DNA of 64,000 bases from Halanaerobiaceae bacterium ANBcell28 (GTDB lineage Bacteria; Bacillota; Halanaerobiia; Halanaerobiales; DTU029). Of this stretch, positions 45,903-54,431 are shown in pieces (position 1 is the stretch's first letter; each line of letters begins with the position of its first letter). The notes beneath the pieces were generated by a model, which saw only the letters and a program-made list of their open reading frames with translations, ran no database searches and was not told the origin of the DNA. The stretch lies in contig JBBJJH010000004.1 of NCBI GenBank assembly GCA_037623315.1, positions 62,001 to 126,000 of the forward strand, read 5' to 3'. A program made the position numbers and the translations under genes.

Positions 45903-46499
45903 TTGAATGCTATTACACAATGGGTTAGAAACATTATTTTTATAATATTATTTACTGCATTATTAGAGATGTTTTTGCCAGAAAACAATATGAGTAAATA
46001 TATAAGGGTAGTAATGGGCTTTTTTATAATTACCATTATGTTATCACCGTTCACTGCAATATTTAATCAGGATTTTTCAGCTATTCAAAATATGATACCT
46101 GATAGGATTTTAGGAGATGATTGGGGATTTATAGAAGATGAAGCTAGTAAAATCGATGATTCTAATCAAATACTTTTAAAAGAATACTATCAAAATAGGA
46201 TCTCAGCAAAAATAAGTGAAGTAGTGAACTTACATTATCAAGATTATAATCATAATATTAACGTAAGTCTTGATAATGATTATTTAATAGAAAATATCCA
46301 TATTATTTTAAAATCTGGAGAGGTAAAACAGATTGAGCAAATACGAATTGACATTGCTGGAAATGGACAATTAGAAGAAACAGATGTGAAATTAAGTACT
46401 TATGAAATGATAAAAATTAGAAATCTTAAGAGTAATATTAGTCAGGTTTTTCAAATTCCTACTGATAATATCGCTGTAACAATGGAAAAAGGAGGATAG
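45903..46499 (+). CDS. spoIIIAF: Stage III sporulation protein SpoIIIAF
   Basis: 198 residues if started at TTG 45903, for which GAGGTAGGTG is well placed; a GTG at 45894 is within that site. Two N-terminal membrane helices (about 10-28 and 38-58) then a soluble ring-building-motif domain ending PTDNIAVTMEKGG. Overlap with AE is avoided with this start. Confidence 0.9.
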   Translation: MNAITQWVRNIIFIILFTALLEMFLPENNMSKYIRVVMGFFIITIMLSPFTAIFNQDFSAIQNMIPDRILGDDWGFIEDEASKIDDSNQILLKEYYQNRISAKISEVVNLHYQDYNHNINVSLDNDYLIENIHIILKSGEVKQIEQIRIDIAGNGQLEETDVKLSTYEMIKIRNLKSNISQVFQIPTDNIAVTMEKGG

Positions 46500-46503
46500 A
46501 AAA

Positions 46504-47121
46504 ATGGGAATAATAGATGAGTTAAAAAATATCTTTATAGAGCAAGGAGAGGGGGGCGGTAAAAATAGTGTTTTATTAAGAAATATAATTATACTTGGTA
46601 TGATTGGAACTCTATTATTGCTCTTTGCTAATGTATTTCTAGATAGTAATGATAATAATAGTCATCGTTCTACACAATTTATAGACAATAATGAGGAAAG
46701 ACATCAAGTAGAAGTATTATCTTTTGAAGAACAGCTGGCTAATGAATTACAAGAGCTTATATCATTAATTCATGGAGTGGGAAAAAGCAGAGTCAAAATT
46801 TATGCTCAACATCAAAGTAGCTATGAATACGAATATAATACTAATTTACTTAATAAAATTACTAATGAGGTAGATCAAAGTGGAGGTCAAAGAGAAATTC
46901 TTGAAGATAATCAAGATAGACAATTGGTAGTTTTACGAGATAGCACAGGAAGTGAAAGGGCAGTGGTGAGGAGGAAGACACTACCAGAAATTACAGGAGT
47001 TTTCATAGTTGCTCAAGGAGCAGAAAATAGTCAAATCAAATATGACATAACTAGAGCTGTATCAAATTTATTAGATATACCAGTTCATAGAATTAGTGTT
47101 TTACCATATGAAAGGAGGTAA
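46504..47121 (+). CDS. spoIIIAG: Stage III sporulation protein SpoIIIAG
   Basis: 205 residues. One membrane helix (about 25-45) and an EscJ/PrgK-type ring-building domain; GVFIVAQGAENSQIKYDI and PVHRISVLP near the end are conserved. It forms the large ring in the intermembrane space. Confidence 0.92.
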   Translation: MGIIDELKNIFIEQGEGGGKNSVLLRNIIILGMIGTLLLLFANVFLDSNDNNSHRSTQFIDNNEERHQVEVLSFEEQLANELQELISLIHGVGKSRVKIYAQHQSSYEYEYNTNLLNKITNEVDQSGGQREILEDNQDRQLVVLRDSTGSERAVVRRKTLPEITGVFIVAQGAENSQIKYDITRAVSNLLDIPVHRISVLPYERR

Positions 47122-47125
47122 ACAG

Positions 47126-47707
47126 GTGATTTTAAGAAGGAAGGTTATATGGTTAGTAATATTAATGGTTTGGGTAGGTTTAGTAACGTCAATAATTGTA
47201 TATCAAGGTGATGATTTTTATGATTTAGAAAGAGTTACAACAGGTCAAATGGATTTCTCGGGTGGTGTTGAAATTATTGAACAAGATGTTATTTTGCCTG
47301 ACGAAAGTAGAGGAGATGTTAATTTCGCAAAGGCTAAAGAAGAAGATGTTGATAAAAATTTCTTTATTGACTATCGTTTAGAAAGAGAAAAAGCGAGAAG
47401 CGAACAAATAAATTTGTACAGAGAGATGATAAACAATCCTAATACTGACGATAATACAAAAAAAGAAGCTCAACGTTTAATGTTAGCTCTAAGCGAAAAA
47501 ATGGAAAGAGAAATGGAAATAGAAAGTCTTATTCGGGCAAGAGGTTATAAAGATGCATTAGCTTATATTCATGATCAAGCTGTAGATGTAATTGTACATA
47601 CTAACGGACTTGAAAGAGAAGATGTAGCAAGAATTGGAGATATAATAATAAAAGTAAGTGGTTTTAGAAGTGAAGACGTTACTATAATTGAAAAAAAAAT
47701 TAATTAA
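47126..47707 (+). CDS. spoIIIAH: Stage III sporulation protein SpoIIIAH
   Basis: 193 residues from GTG 47126, with AAAGGAGG 6 nt upstream; a start at 47096 is inside spoIIIAG and has none. One membrane helix (about 7-26), then a coiled coil and the EscJ/YscJ-like domain that pairs with SpoIIQ (GYKDALAYIHDQAVDVIVH). Last gene of the spoIIIA operon. Confidence 0.92.
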   Translation: MILRRKVIWLVILMVWVGLVTSIIVYQGDDFYDLERVTTGQMDFSGGVEIIEQDVILPDESRGDVNFAKAKEEDVDKNFFIDYRLEREKARSEQINLYREMINNPNTDDNTKKEAQRLMLALSEKMEREMEIESLIRARGYKDALAYIHDQAVDVIVHTNGLEREDVARIGDIIIKVSGFRSEDVTIIEKKIN

Positions 47708-47725
47708 AACTTAATTTGTAAAGAA

Positions 47726-47770
47726 CAAGAAAACTGTTGTTATATAGTTCAGCAATGGTTTTCTTTTTTC
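47726..47770 (+). terminator. Terminator of spoIIIA operon
   Basis: AAGAAAAC at 47727-47734 pairs with GTTTTCTT at 47758-47765, with further partial pairs inside, followed by a T-run. Confidence 0.65.
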
Positions 47771-47778
47771 ATTTTACA

Positions 47779-47806
47779 TTTATATTTATATTTATATTTA
47801 TATTTA
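47779..47806 (+). repeat. Hexanucleotide repeat TTTATA
   Basis: Four perfect copies of TTTATA plus TTTA, about 95 bp upstream of the accB promoter. A slippage-prone simple repeat. Confidence 0.85.
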
Positions 47807-47899
47807 CAGTACTAATATTTTATTTTAAATCATTTTGATATGATTAAAAGGATTTTTTTATTAAATATAGAATATGTAAAATAGTATAAAAAAAATAAC

Positions 47900-47928
47900 T
47901 TGCTTTTTTTCATTGGATTGGATAAAAT
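47900..47928 (+). promoter_or_regulatory. Probable promoter of accB-accC
   Basis: TTGCTT (47900-47905) and TAAAAT (47923-47928) with 17-bp spacing, about 46 bp before the accB ATG. Confidence 0.5.
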
Positions 47929-47973
47929 TATATAGCAAGTGGTAAATTATAGTTACATATAAGGAGGATATCA

Positions 47974-48414
47974 ATGAAGTTAGAAGAAATTAAAGAATTA
48001 TTGAATATGCTTAGTGAAACTGATGTATCTGAAATTGAATATGAAAGTGGAGAGTCTAAAATAAGAATAAAGCGTGGGGTACAAGGAATAGAGTATATAC
48101 CTGCTCACGAAAGTAAAACAATCCAGGTTCCTCAAAAAAACGAAGTTGAAAGTAAGGAAACTATTGACACAAATCATGAAGAGATTGTTGCTCCAATGGT
48201 AGGTACTTTTTATCGTGCACCTTCTCCAGATGCAGGTCCATTTGTTGAAGTAGGTGATGTAGTAAATCCAGGAGATACTTTATGTATTATTGAAGCAATG
48301 AAATTAATGAATGAGATAGAAGCTGAAAAACGGGGCAAAATTGTAGAAATTCTGGTTGATAATGCAGATGCAGTTGAATATGGTCAGCCCTTATTCAAAA
48401 TAGAGTCAGTATAG
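47974..48414 (+). CDS. accB: Biotin carboxyl carrier protein of acetyl-CoA carboxylase
   Basis: 146 residues, AAGGAGG upstream. C-terminal biotinyl domain with [10 protein letters not shown]110 is the biotin attachment site. [18 protein letters not shown] is the conserved thumb region. Followed by accC 8-11 bp later. It carries CO2 to the carboxyltransferase, whose genes (accA, accD) are not in the window. Confidence 0.94.
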   Translation: MKLEEIKELLNMLSETDVSEIEYESGESKIRIKRGVQGIEYIPAHESKTIQVPQKNEVESKETIDTNHEEIVAPMVGTFYRAPSPDAGPFVEVGDVVNPGDTLCIIEAMKLMNEIEAEKRGKIVEILVDNADAVEYGQPLFKIESV

Positions 48415-48425
48415 GGGGTAAAGTG

Positions 48426-49769
48426 ATGCTAAAAAAAGTATTAGTAGCAAATAGAGGGGAAATAGCTGTTCGTATTATCAGAGCTTTAAAAGAGATGAAA
48501 ATTTCTTCTGTAGCAATATTTTCTGAAGCTGACAGAGGAGCTTTACATACAAAAATAGCAGACGAATCTTATTGTATAGGTCCAGTATCATCTAATATGA
48601 GCTATTTAAATATACCTGCTATTATGAGTGTAGCTGAAATCACAGAGGCTGATGCTATCCATCCTGGATATGGTTTTCTTGCTGAAAATGCACATTTTGC
48701 GGAGGTGTGTGAAAGTAGTGGAATAAAATTCATTGGACCTTCATCAGAAATTATTGAATTAATGGGAGATAAATCAAAAGCTAGAGAAACAATGATTAAT
48801 GCAGGAGTTCCTGTTGTACCTGGAACAGAAAATAATTTAGAGAATATAGATGAGGCCTTAGCTTTGGCAGATGAAATTGTCTATCCTGTTATTGTAAAAG
48901 CTTCTGCAGGTGGTGGTGGAAAGGGTATGCGTATAGCAGAAAACTCTAAAGAATTAGTAAAAGCTATTCAAACTGCAAAAACTGAAGCAAAAGCAGCCTT
49001 TGGAAATGCAGAGGTTTATCTTGAAAAATATATAGAAGAGCCAAGACATATAGAAATACAAATATTAGCTGATGAGTATGGGAATACAATTCATTTAGGG
49101 GAAAGAGATTGTTCAATACAAAGAAGACATCAAAAAATTGTAGAAGAGGCTCCTTCACCAGCTTTATCAGATGATTTAAGAAAAGAAATTGGTGAAACTG
49201 CTATTAAAGTAGCTAAGTCCGTGAATTATGCCAATGCGGGAACTGTTGAATTTTTACTTGATAAAAATAATGATTTTTATTTTATAGAAATGAATACAAG
49301 AATTCAAGTAGAGCATCCTATTACAGAGATGATTACTGGTGTAGATCTTATTAAAGAACAGATTAGGGTAGCATCTGGTGAAAAGCTTATGAATAAACAA
49401 GAAGATATAAATTTTGATGGTGTTGCAATAGAATGTAGAATAAATGCAGAAGATCCTGATAAAAACTTTATGCCTTCACCAGGTAAATTAGAGACATATA
49501 TAGTTCCAGGTGGTCCTGGTATTAGAATTGACAGTGGTGTATTTCCTACATACTTTATTCCTCCATATTATGATTCAATGGTAGCTAAACTAATTGTATG
49601 GGGTGAAGATAGGGAACAGGCATTGACAAGAATGGAGAGGGCTTTAGATGAATTCTATATAGAGGGAGTTAAAACAACAATTCCTTTTCATCTTAAAATC
49701 TTAAATAACTCTTTTTTCCGTGATGGAGATTATCAGACAAATTTTATTCAAAAAAGGCTTGAATCATAA
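48426..49769 (+). CDS. accC: Biotin carboxylase subunit of acetyl-CoA carboxylase
   Basis: 447 residues from ATG 48426 (GGGGG 7 nt upstream). ATP-grasp enzyme: KVLVANRGEIAVRIIRA, the glycine-rich KASAGGGGKGMRI, EKYIEEPRHIEIQI, and MNTRIQVEHPITEMITG. It carboxylates the biotin of AccB. The adjacent asp23-type gene mirrors the accB-accC-yqhY order in Bacillus. Confidence 0.95.
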   Translation: MLKKVLVANRGEIAVRIIRALKEMKISSVAIFSEADRGALHTKIADESYCIGPVSSNMSYLNIPAIMSVAEITEADAIHPGYGFLAENAHFAEVCESSGIKFIGPSSEIIELMGDKSKARETMINAGVPVVPGTENNLENIDEALALADEIVYPVIVKASAGGGGKGMRIAENSKELVKAIQTAKTEAKAAFGNAEVYLEKYIEEPRHIEIQILADEYGNTIHLGERDCSIQRRHQKIVEEAPSPALSDDLRKEIGETAIKVAKSVNYANAGTVEFLLDKNNDFYFIEMNTRIQVEHPITEMITGVDLIKEQIRVASGEKLMNKQEDINFDGVAIECRINAEDPDKNFMPSPGKLETYIVPGGPGIRIDSGVFPTYFIPPYYDSMVAKLIVWGEDREQALTRMERALDEFYIEGVKTTIPFHLKILNNSFFRDGDYQTNFIQKRLES

Positions 49770-49797
49770 ATAGAAAATTAAGAAAGGGTGTTCAGTG

Positions 49798-50175
49798 ATG
49801 ACTGAAGAACAAAATATAGGAACAATAAAAATAGCTAACGAGGTTGTCGCTATTATTGCAAGTTTAGCTGCTGATGAAATTGAAGGTGTGGCTGGAATGA
49901 GTGGTGGTGTTGGAAGCGGTATTGCAGAAATGCTAGGTCATAAAAAAGGAGTAAAAGTAGATACAAGTAAAGATGAATGTGTAGTTGATTTATCCGTTAT
50001 ATTAGAGTACGGAGTGTCAATTCCAGAGGTTGCTGAAAACATACAAACTAATGTAAAGCAGGCTATTGAAAGTATGACTGGACTAAATGCAGTAGAAATA
50101 AATGTGCATGTGCAGGGTGTTAATTTTGGAAATGAAAAAAGAAAAGAAGATAATAATATTAATGAGGTCAAGTAA
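49798..50175 (+). CDS. Asp23/Gls24 family envelope protein (YqhY-like)
   Basis: 125 residues from ATG 49798 (AAAGGGTG upstream). IKIANEVVAIIASLAADEIEGV and VDLSVILEYGVSIPEV are the DUF322 signature. YqhY-type proteins beside accBC have been linked to control of fatty acid synthesis in Bacillus; Asp23 proteins bind AmaP at the membrane. The gene product is followed by the AmaP-like gene, so both roles are possible. The stop codon lies in the loop of the hairpin at 50161-50190. Confidence 0.88.
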   Translation: MTEEQNIGTIKIANEVVAIIASLAADEIEGVAGMSGGVGSGIAEMLGHKKGVKVDTSKDECVVDLSVILEYGVSIPEVAENIQTNVKQAIESMTGLNAVEINVHVQGVNFGNEKRKEDNNINEVK

Positions 50176-50190
50176 AATTTTGACCTCATT
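50161..50190 (+). promoter_or_regulatory. Intercistronic hairpin over the asp23 stop codon
   Basis: AATGAGGTCAA (50161-50171) pairs perfectly with TTGACCTCATT (50180-50190); the loop GTAAAATT contains the stop codon. Immediately downstream is GAAAGGGGGAGGGG, the amaP ribosome-binding site. No T-run, so not a terminator. Confidence 0.7.
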
Positions 50191-50206
50191 GAAAGGGGGA
50201 GGGGTT

Positions 50207-50734
50207 TTGAATATTTTATATAGATTAACTGTAGCTATAATGGCTATTCTTGTTATGTTTGCATCTATGGTATTACTTTTATATGCATTTGGATTAGCTG
50301 ATCATGATGTTTTACCAGCATTATTTTCTCAAATACATCAAAGCTGGGAATATGCTATTGTCTTTGTATTATTGATATTGGCTTCTGCTTGGATTATTTA
50401 TCCGATTTTTTCTGGTGAAGAGAGAGTCACTCCTATTAGTAAGTCTAAGATTGGTGAAGTTGATATTAGCCTTAACGCACTTGATACACTTGTAAACAAT
50501 ATCGCCTTAGAACAAGAGGGAATCACAGCTATAAAGAACCGTTTAAAAACTATAGATGGGAACCTAAGTATTGAATTAACGGCTCAAATCTTTCCTAGTA
50601 AAAATATACCTGAGATTACTGGCAATTTACAAAAGCTTGTAAAGTCATACATAGAGGATATAACTGGTGTGACAGTTGGAGAAATAAAAATATTAGTAGA
50701 AACTGTCGCGTCTACAGATACTAATGATGGGTGA
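50207..50734 (+). CDS. amaP: AmaP-like alkaline shock membrane anchor protein
   Basis: 175 residues from TTG 50207, with GGGGGAGGGG at 50195-50204; a start at 50102 would be inside the previous gene. Two membrane helices (about 8-31 and 50-68) and a C-terminal Asp23-like domain (TVGEIKILVETV). AmaP anchors Asp23 to the membrane in Staphylococcus. It is followed 11 bp later by the DUF2273 gene. Confidence 0.85.
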   Translation: MNILYRLTVAIMAILVMFASMVLLLYAFGLADHDVLPALFSQIHQSWEYAIVFVLLILASAWIIYPIFSGEERVTPISKSKIGEVDISLNALDTLVNNIALEQEGITAIKNRLKTIDGNLSIELTAQIFPSKNIPEITGNLQKLVKSYIEDITGVTVGEIKILVETVASTDTNDG

Positions 50735-50745
50735 GGTGTTTTTAT

Positions 50746-50979
50746 ATGGATAAAACAGTTCTTCTCCAACTATATGAGTTATTCAAATACAATAAAGGTA
50801 AGATATTAGGTGCATTATTAGGTTTTATTTTTGGATTATTGCTTTTGTTTATAGGTCTTTGGAGGACTTTAGTTGTCTTTTTTTGTACAATTGCAGGTTA
50901 TTATATAGGATCTCGATGGGATATAGAAGGAAATTTCAAAAAATTATTAGATCGGATATTACCCCCTAAAAAAAGATAG
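50746..50979 (+). CDS. DUF2273 family small membrane protein
   Basis: 77 residues from ATG 50746. KGKILGALLGFIFGLLLLFIG and WRTLVVFFCTIAGYYIG form two helices, as in DUF2273 proteins that accompany Asp23/AmaP. It belongs to the same envelope-stress set. The ending KKLLDRILPPKKR is basic. Confidence 0.86.
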   Translation: MDKTVLLQLYELFKYNKGKILGALLGFIFGLLLLFIGLWRTLVVFFCTIAGYYIGSRWDIEGNFKKLLDRILPPKKR

Positions 50980-50993
50980 TAAAGGAGATTTTA

Positions 50994-51398
50994 ATGCAAA
51001 GAATTAATCGACATCAAGAAAGAATATGGGCTTTGCAAATTTTATATAGCCTGGATTTAACCGAAAAATTGGAAGATGATACTTATAAAGAAAAAATAGA
51101 AAATATAAAAATTGAAAATCAATTAGAAGAAAAAAATTACTATTTTGAAAAACTCATTAGCGGTGTTTTAGAGAATTGCTCAGAATATGATATGATAATT
51201 AATCAAACTGCAATAGATTGGGATATAAATAGAATGGCATATGTTGATAGAAATATTTTGAGAATTGCATTATATGAAATGAATAATGATATACCTATTG
51301 CAGTGGTTATTAATGAGGCTGTTGAATTAGCTAAAGAATATGCAGATCAGAAATCTGCAAAGTTTATTAATGGAATATTAGCAAAAATTGAAATATAA
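50994..51398 (+). CDS. nusB: Transcription antitermination factor NusB
   Basis: 134 residues, AAAGGAG upstream. RINRHQERIWALQILYSLD at the start and AVVINEAVELAKEYADQKSAKFINGIL at the end are NusB-specific. It binds boxA RNA with NusE in rRNA antitermination. Completes the accBC-asp23-nusB run seen in many Firmicutes. Confidence 0.93.
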   Translation: MQRINRHQERIWALQILYSLDLTEKLEDDTYKEKIENIKIENQLEEKNYYFEKLISGVLENCSEYDMIINQTAIDWDINRMAYVDRNILRIALYEMNNDIPIAVVINEAVELAKEYADQKSAKFINGILAKIEI

Positions 51399-51449
51399 AC
51401 CTTCTTTTATTATTTTTTTCTAAATAATAATAAATTCTTAGCAAAAATA

Positions 51450-51478
51450 TTGACACATTAGCCATTTTTTGCTATAAT
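51450..51478 (+). promoter_or_regulatory. Consensus promoter of the second AbrB-type gene
   Basis: TTGACA (51450-51455), 17-bp spacer, TATAAT (51473-51478): exact vegetative consensus. The start codon is 25 bp from the -10 box. Confidence 0.88.
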
Positions 51479-51503
51479 AAAAGAAAAAAGGAGGTTATTA
51501 CAT

Positions 51504-51785
51504 ATGAAAGCAACTGGTATAGTGCGGAAAATTGATGATTTAGGAAGAATTGTTTTACCAAAAGAGCTTAGAAAAACAATGAATATCGAAAAAAGGGACC
51601 CTGTGGAAATATATGTTGATGGTGATATGATTATATTAAAAAAATATCAACCAGCATGTATTTTCTGTGGAAATGCTGAAAAAACAATTGAATACAAGAG
51701 TAAAGTTGTTTGTACAGATTGTTTAGAAGAAATTAATAAAAGTGAAATTAAAACAAGTGAAGTTAATAATAAAGAAACAGCTTAA
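51504..51785 (+). CDS. AbrB/SpoVT-type transition regulator with C-terminal zinc ribbon, paralogue 2
   Basis: 93 residues; AAAGGAGG lies upstream of the ATG. AbrB DNA-binding domain MKATGIVRKIDDLGRIVLP, then CIFCG and CTDC cysteine pairs. Close paralogue of the 80-residue protein at 18208; this copy has 13 more C-terminal residues. It is monocistronic, with its own promoter and terminator. Confidence 0.88.
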   Translation: MKATGIVRKIDDLGRIVLPKELRKTMNIEKRDPVEIYVDGDMIILKKYQPACIFCGNAEKTIEYKSKVVCTDCLEEINKSEIKTSEVNNKETA

Positions 51786-51806
51786 AAAAGACATATTTAT
51801 AAGTTG

Positions 51807-51854
51807 GCCGAGATACCTAAGGGCAGAGAATAACTAGGTGAAATCGGCTTTTTT
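51807..51854 (+). terminator. Terminator of the second AbrB-type gene
   Basis: GCCGA (51807-51811) pairs with TCGGC (51844-51848) with an inner ACCT/AGGT stem, followed by six T residues. Confidence 0.7.
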
Positions 51855-52086
51855 CTATGTTTTTAATGTCTATATGAATAAGTATTGTTATGTATCATTA
51901 TCTATCGTTATTATATTAAAAATTTATATTTCTATTGTTATTATTACTTGATTTTTCTTTAAGTATATAGCTTATTTTACTAATTTTATAATTAGAGAAT
52001 AATGTTTTCATTTATATATTGATTCATCATATCTAAAAATAGATATTAATTTATATTAAAATTATATATATTTAAAATAAAAGCTT
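51855..52086. other. AT-rich gap without recognised features
   Basis: Between the AbrB terminator and the next terminator I see only very AT-rich sequence with no ORF that has a ribosome-binding site, and no clear promoter. Confidence 0.6.
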
Positions 52087-52134
52087 AAAGGGCAGTTAAT
52101 ATAGTTTAAGACTATACTGACTACCCTTTTTTTT
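52087..52134. terminator. Terminator of the ferritin-like gene, bidirectional form
   Basis: The arms at 52087-52105 and 52111-52130 pair with a few mismatches (AAAGGGCAGT against ACTACCCTTT). T-run on the plus strand and A-run before it, so it may act both ways. The gene ending at 52149 on the minus strand lies next to it. Confidence 0.65.
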
Positions 52135-52148
52135 ATTATAAATAACTA

Positions 52149-52628
52149 TTATAGGCTTGCTCTAGTATAAAGTAAATTATTACGATCAACATTAGTTCGA
52201 GAATTAGAATATAAGATAAATAATCTGTCTCTTAGAGGACCAACAGGTGTATTTAACATCATTTCTCTGTATAGCTCTGCATCTTCTATTTCATTAAAAA
52301 ATGCTCGCTCTACTCCTTGACGTAGACTTACAGGTCTTGTGAATTCCAAACGAACCGGTCTTAATGCCTCATTAGTTAGAGCTCGATATGTTTCATTTAA
52401 TATTTCTAAATTTGTTCTAGCAGTATCTCTATTTCTTCTTAACACTCTATGGTTTGTCACTATTCTTGCTTGAGCAACCATTTGATTCATTGTTAGTCGC
52501 ATAAGATATTCGTATAATTCAATATTTCTTTCTTCTCTACCTGCCATTATTCTCATTTGATCTAAGACTACAGTGTAATCTTCAGGACATCTTAATCTTT
52601 CTGGATTTAAAGCATTATCTTCAGTCAA
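52149..52628 (-). CDS. Ferritin-like, probably spore-associated protein
   Basis: 159 residues from TTG 52628, which has AAAGGAG 7 nt upstream; the ATG at 52676 lies inside the promoter. All-helical protein with about four long helices (YTVVLDQMRIMAGREERNI, YEYLMRLTMNQMVAQARI, FNEIEDAELYREMM) like the CotF/ferritin-like spore-coat group, but no recognisable metal-binding set is complete. The sigma-K-like promoter at 52665-52692 supports mother-cell expression. The exact family is not certain. Confidence 0.7.
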   Translation of the reverse strand: MTEDNALNPERLRCPEDYTVVLDQMRIMAGREERNIELYEYLMRLTMNQMVAQARIVTNHRVLRRNRDTARTNLEILNETYRALTNEALRPVRLEFTRPVSLRQGVERAFFNEIEDAELYREMMLNTPVGPLRDRLFILYSNSRTNVDRNNLLYTRASL

Positions 52629-52664
52629 TTTAATACTCCTTTCAATATATGGTTTTTTCAATAT

Positions 52665-52692
52665 TATATTATGCATAGATATATATTTGTGT
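52665..52692 (-). promoter_or_regulatory. Sigma-K-like promoter of the ferritin-like gene
   Basis: Minus-strand CATAATATA at 52673-52665 fits the sigma-K -10 (CATAnnnTA); AC at 52692-52691 lies 17 bp upstream, as expected for the -35. The predicted start is near 52658. Confidence 0.5.
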
Positions 52693-52898
52693 TCATAGTA
52701 TTATTTTAACTTAAGATTGGATTTTCTCATATATAATTACAATAAAAGCGATAATTTTAAAAAATAGAAAAAATATGTTATATTATGCAGGAGAAAAAAA
52801 CATTATATAGAATATATTAGTTAAGAATACTAAAAAAGAACAAAATACAAGTTCTTACTTTAAAGATAGTATAGTAAAAATAGGGAAGGGTGTCTGTA

Positions 52899-54392
52899 TT
52901 GTCTAAATATTTATTTTTATTTTCATTTTTGATTCTAATAATTACAGTAGGGGTATATAGTAGAAAGAAAGTGAAGGATGTTAATGATTTTTTTCTTGGT
53001 GGTAGAAAAATGGGAGCTTGGATTTCAGCTTTTTCCTATGGATGTAGCTATTTTTCTGCTGTGATTTTTATTGGTTATGCCGGAAGTATGGGTTGGAATT
53101 TTGGCTTATCTGCTGTTTGGATAGGCATAGGCAATGCTATAGTTGGTAGTTATTTGGCATGGTTAGTTTTAGGAAAAAGGACAAGAACAATAACACATGA
53201 ATTAAATGCTTCCACTATGCCTGAATTTCTAGAAAAAAGATATGATAGCAAGGCTATGAAGATAGTTGCGGCAGTAATTATATTTGTTTTTCTTGTACCA
53301 TATTCTGCTTCAGTATATAAAGGCTTGGCTTATTTATTTACAATTACTTTTAATATGCCTATTGAATATTATACATATTGTATGTTGGGGATGGCTTTAT
53401 TAACAGGAATATATATCTTGCTAGGTGGATATATTGCTACAGCCTTAAATGATTTTATACAGGGATCTATAATGTTTATAGGAATGATACTAATTATATA
53501 TTTTGTGATTTCAAATCCTATTGTTGCTGGCTTAAGAAACGGCATAAATCAATTAAGCCTTATACCAGAAGTGGGAGATGATCTTGTTTCTGTTTTTAGT
53601 GCTACACCTTTTAACTTGTTTTCCTTGGTCTTATTAACTAGTCTTGGAACCTGGGGTTTACCACAAATGGTACATAAATTTTATGCAATTAAAGATGAAA
53701 AGGCTATAAAACATGCTACAATAATCTCAAGTATTTTTGCTGCTATTATTGGTATTGGTGCTTATTTTATTGGGATATTTGGCAGGTTGTTTCTTAATAA
53801 TACTATGCCTGCTGATGTAGATATGATTATGCCTATAATGCTTGATAGTGTATTGCCAGAAGCTTTAATGGGAATTGTTATAATTCTACTTTTATCAGCT
53901 TCTATGTCTACTTTATCTTCTTTGGTTTTAGTGTCAAGTTCATCTATTACTATTGATTTGCTAAAAGGTGTTTTCTTTCCTAAAATGAGTCATTCTAAGG
54001 CTATGTTTTTGATGAGATTCTTTTGTGCTCTATTTATCGCTTTATCATTTATTGTAGCTGTAACACCTAATGCTATAGTTACATTGATGTCCTTTTCCTG
54101 GGGAACAGTTGCAGGGTCTTTCTTAGCACCTTTTCTTTATGGATTGTATTGGAAGGGAGCAACGAAAATTGGTGCCTGGGCAGGACTTATATCAGGATTT
54201 TCTTGTTCAATTTTCTCAGCAATGTATTTTGGCATGAATATACAATTAGCCCCAAATATAGGTGCGATATCAATATTGCTTTCATTAATAGTTCTACCAA
54301 TTGTAAGCTTGGCTACTGCTAATTTACCGGAAAATCATATAAAAAAGGTTTTTCATAGCATAGATGGATTTTTAGAAAAAGAAAAAATTTAA
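52899..54392 (+). CDS. Sodium/solute symporter, SSS family
   Basis: 497 residues from TTG 52899 (GGAAGGGTG upstream; an in-frame GTG lies on that site). About 13 membrane helices, with DFFLGGRKMGAW and SYFSAVIFIGYAGSMGWNFG early on and TLSSLVLVSSSSITID in the middle, as in solute:Na+ symporters. Adjacent phenylacetate-CoA ligase and iorAB suggest an organic-acid or aromatic-acid substrate (inference). Confidence 0.87.
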   Translation: MSKYLFLFSFLILIITVGVYSRKKVKDVNDFFLGGRKMGAWISAFSYGCSYFSAVIFIGYAGSMGWNFGLSAVWIGIGNAIVGSYLAWLVLGKRTRTITHELNASTMPEFLEKRYDSKAMKIVAAVIIFVFLVPYSASVYKGLAYLFTITFNMPIEYYTYCMLGMALLTGIYILLGGYIATALNDFIQGSIMFIGMILIIYFVISNPIVAGLRNGINQLSLIPEVGDDLVSVFSATPFNLFSLVLLTSLGTWGLPQMVHKFYAIKDEKAIKHATIISSIFAAIIGIGAYFIGIFGRLFLNNTMPADVDMIMPIMLDSVLPEALMGIVIILLLSASMSTLSSLVLVSSSSITIDLLKGVFFPKMSHSKAMFLMRFFCALFIALSFIVAVTPNAIVTLMSFSWGTVAGSFLAPFLYGLYWKGATKIGAWAGLISGFSCSIFSAMYFGMNIQLAPNIGAISILLSLIVLPIVSLATANLPENHIKKVFHSIDGFLEKEKI

Positions 54393-54431
54393 TTATAATT
54401 CTTATTTTGATTGAAAAGAAGGAGAGATTTT

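Noticed and set aside
45491-46054. 187-codon open frame opposite spoIIIAE/AF
   Set aside because: Same reason: antisense of membrane helices with no ribosome-binding site.
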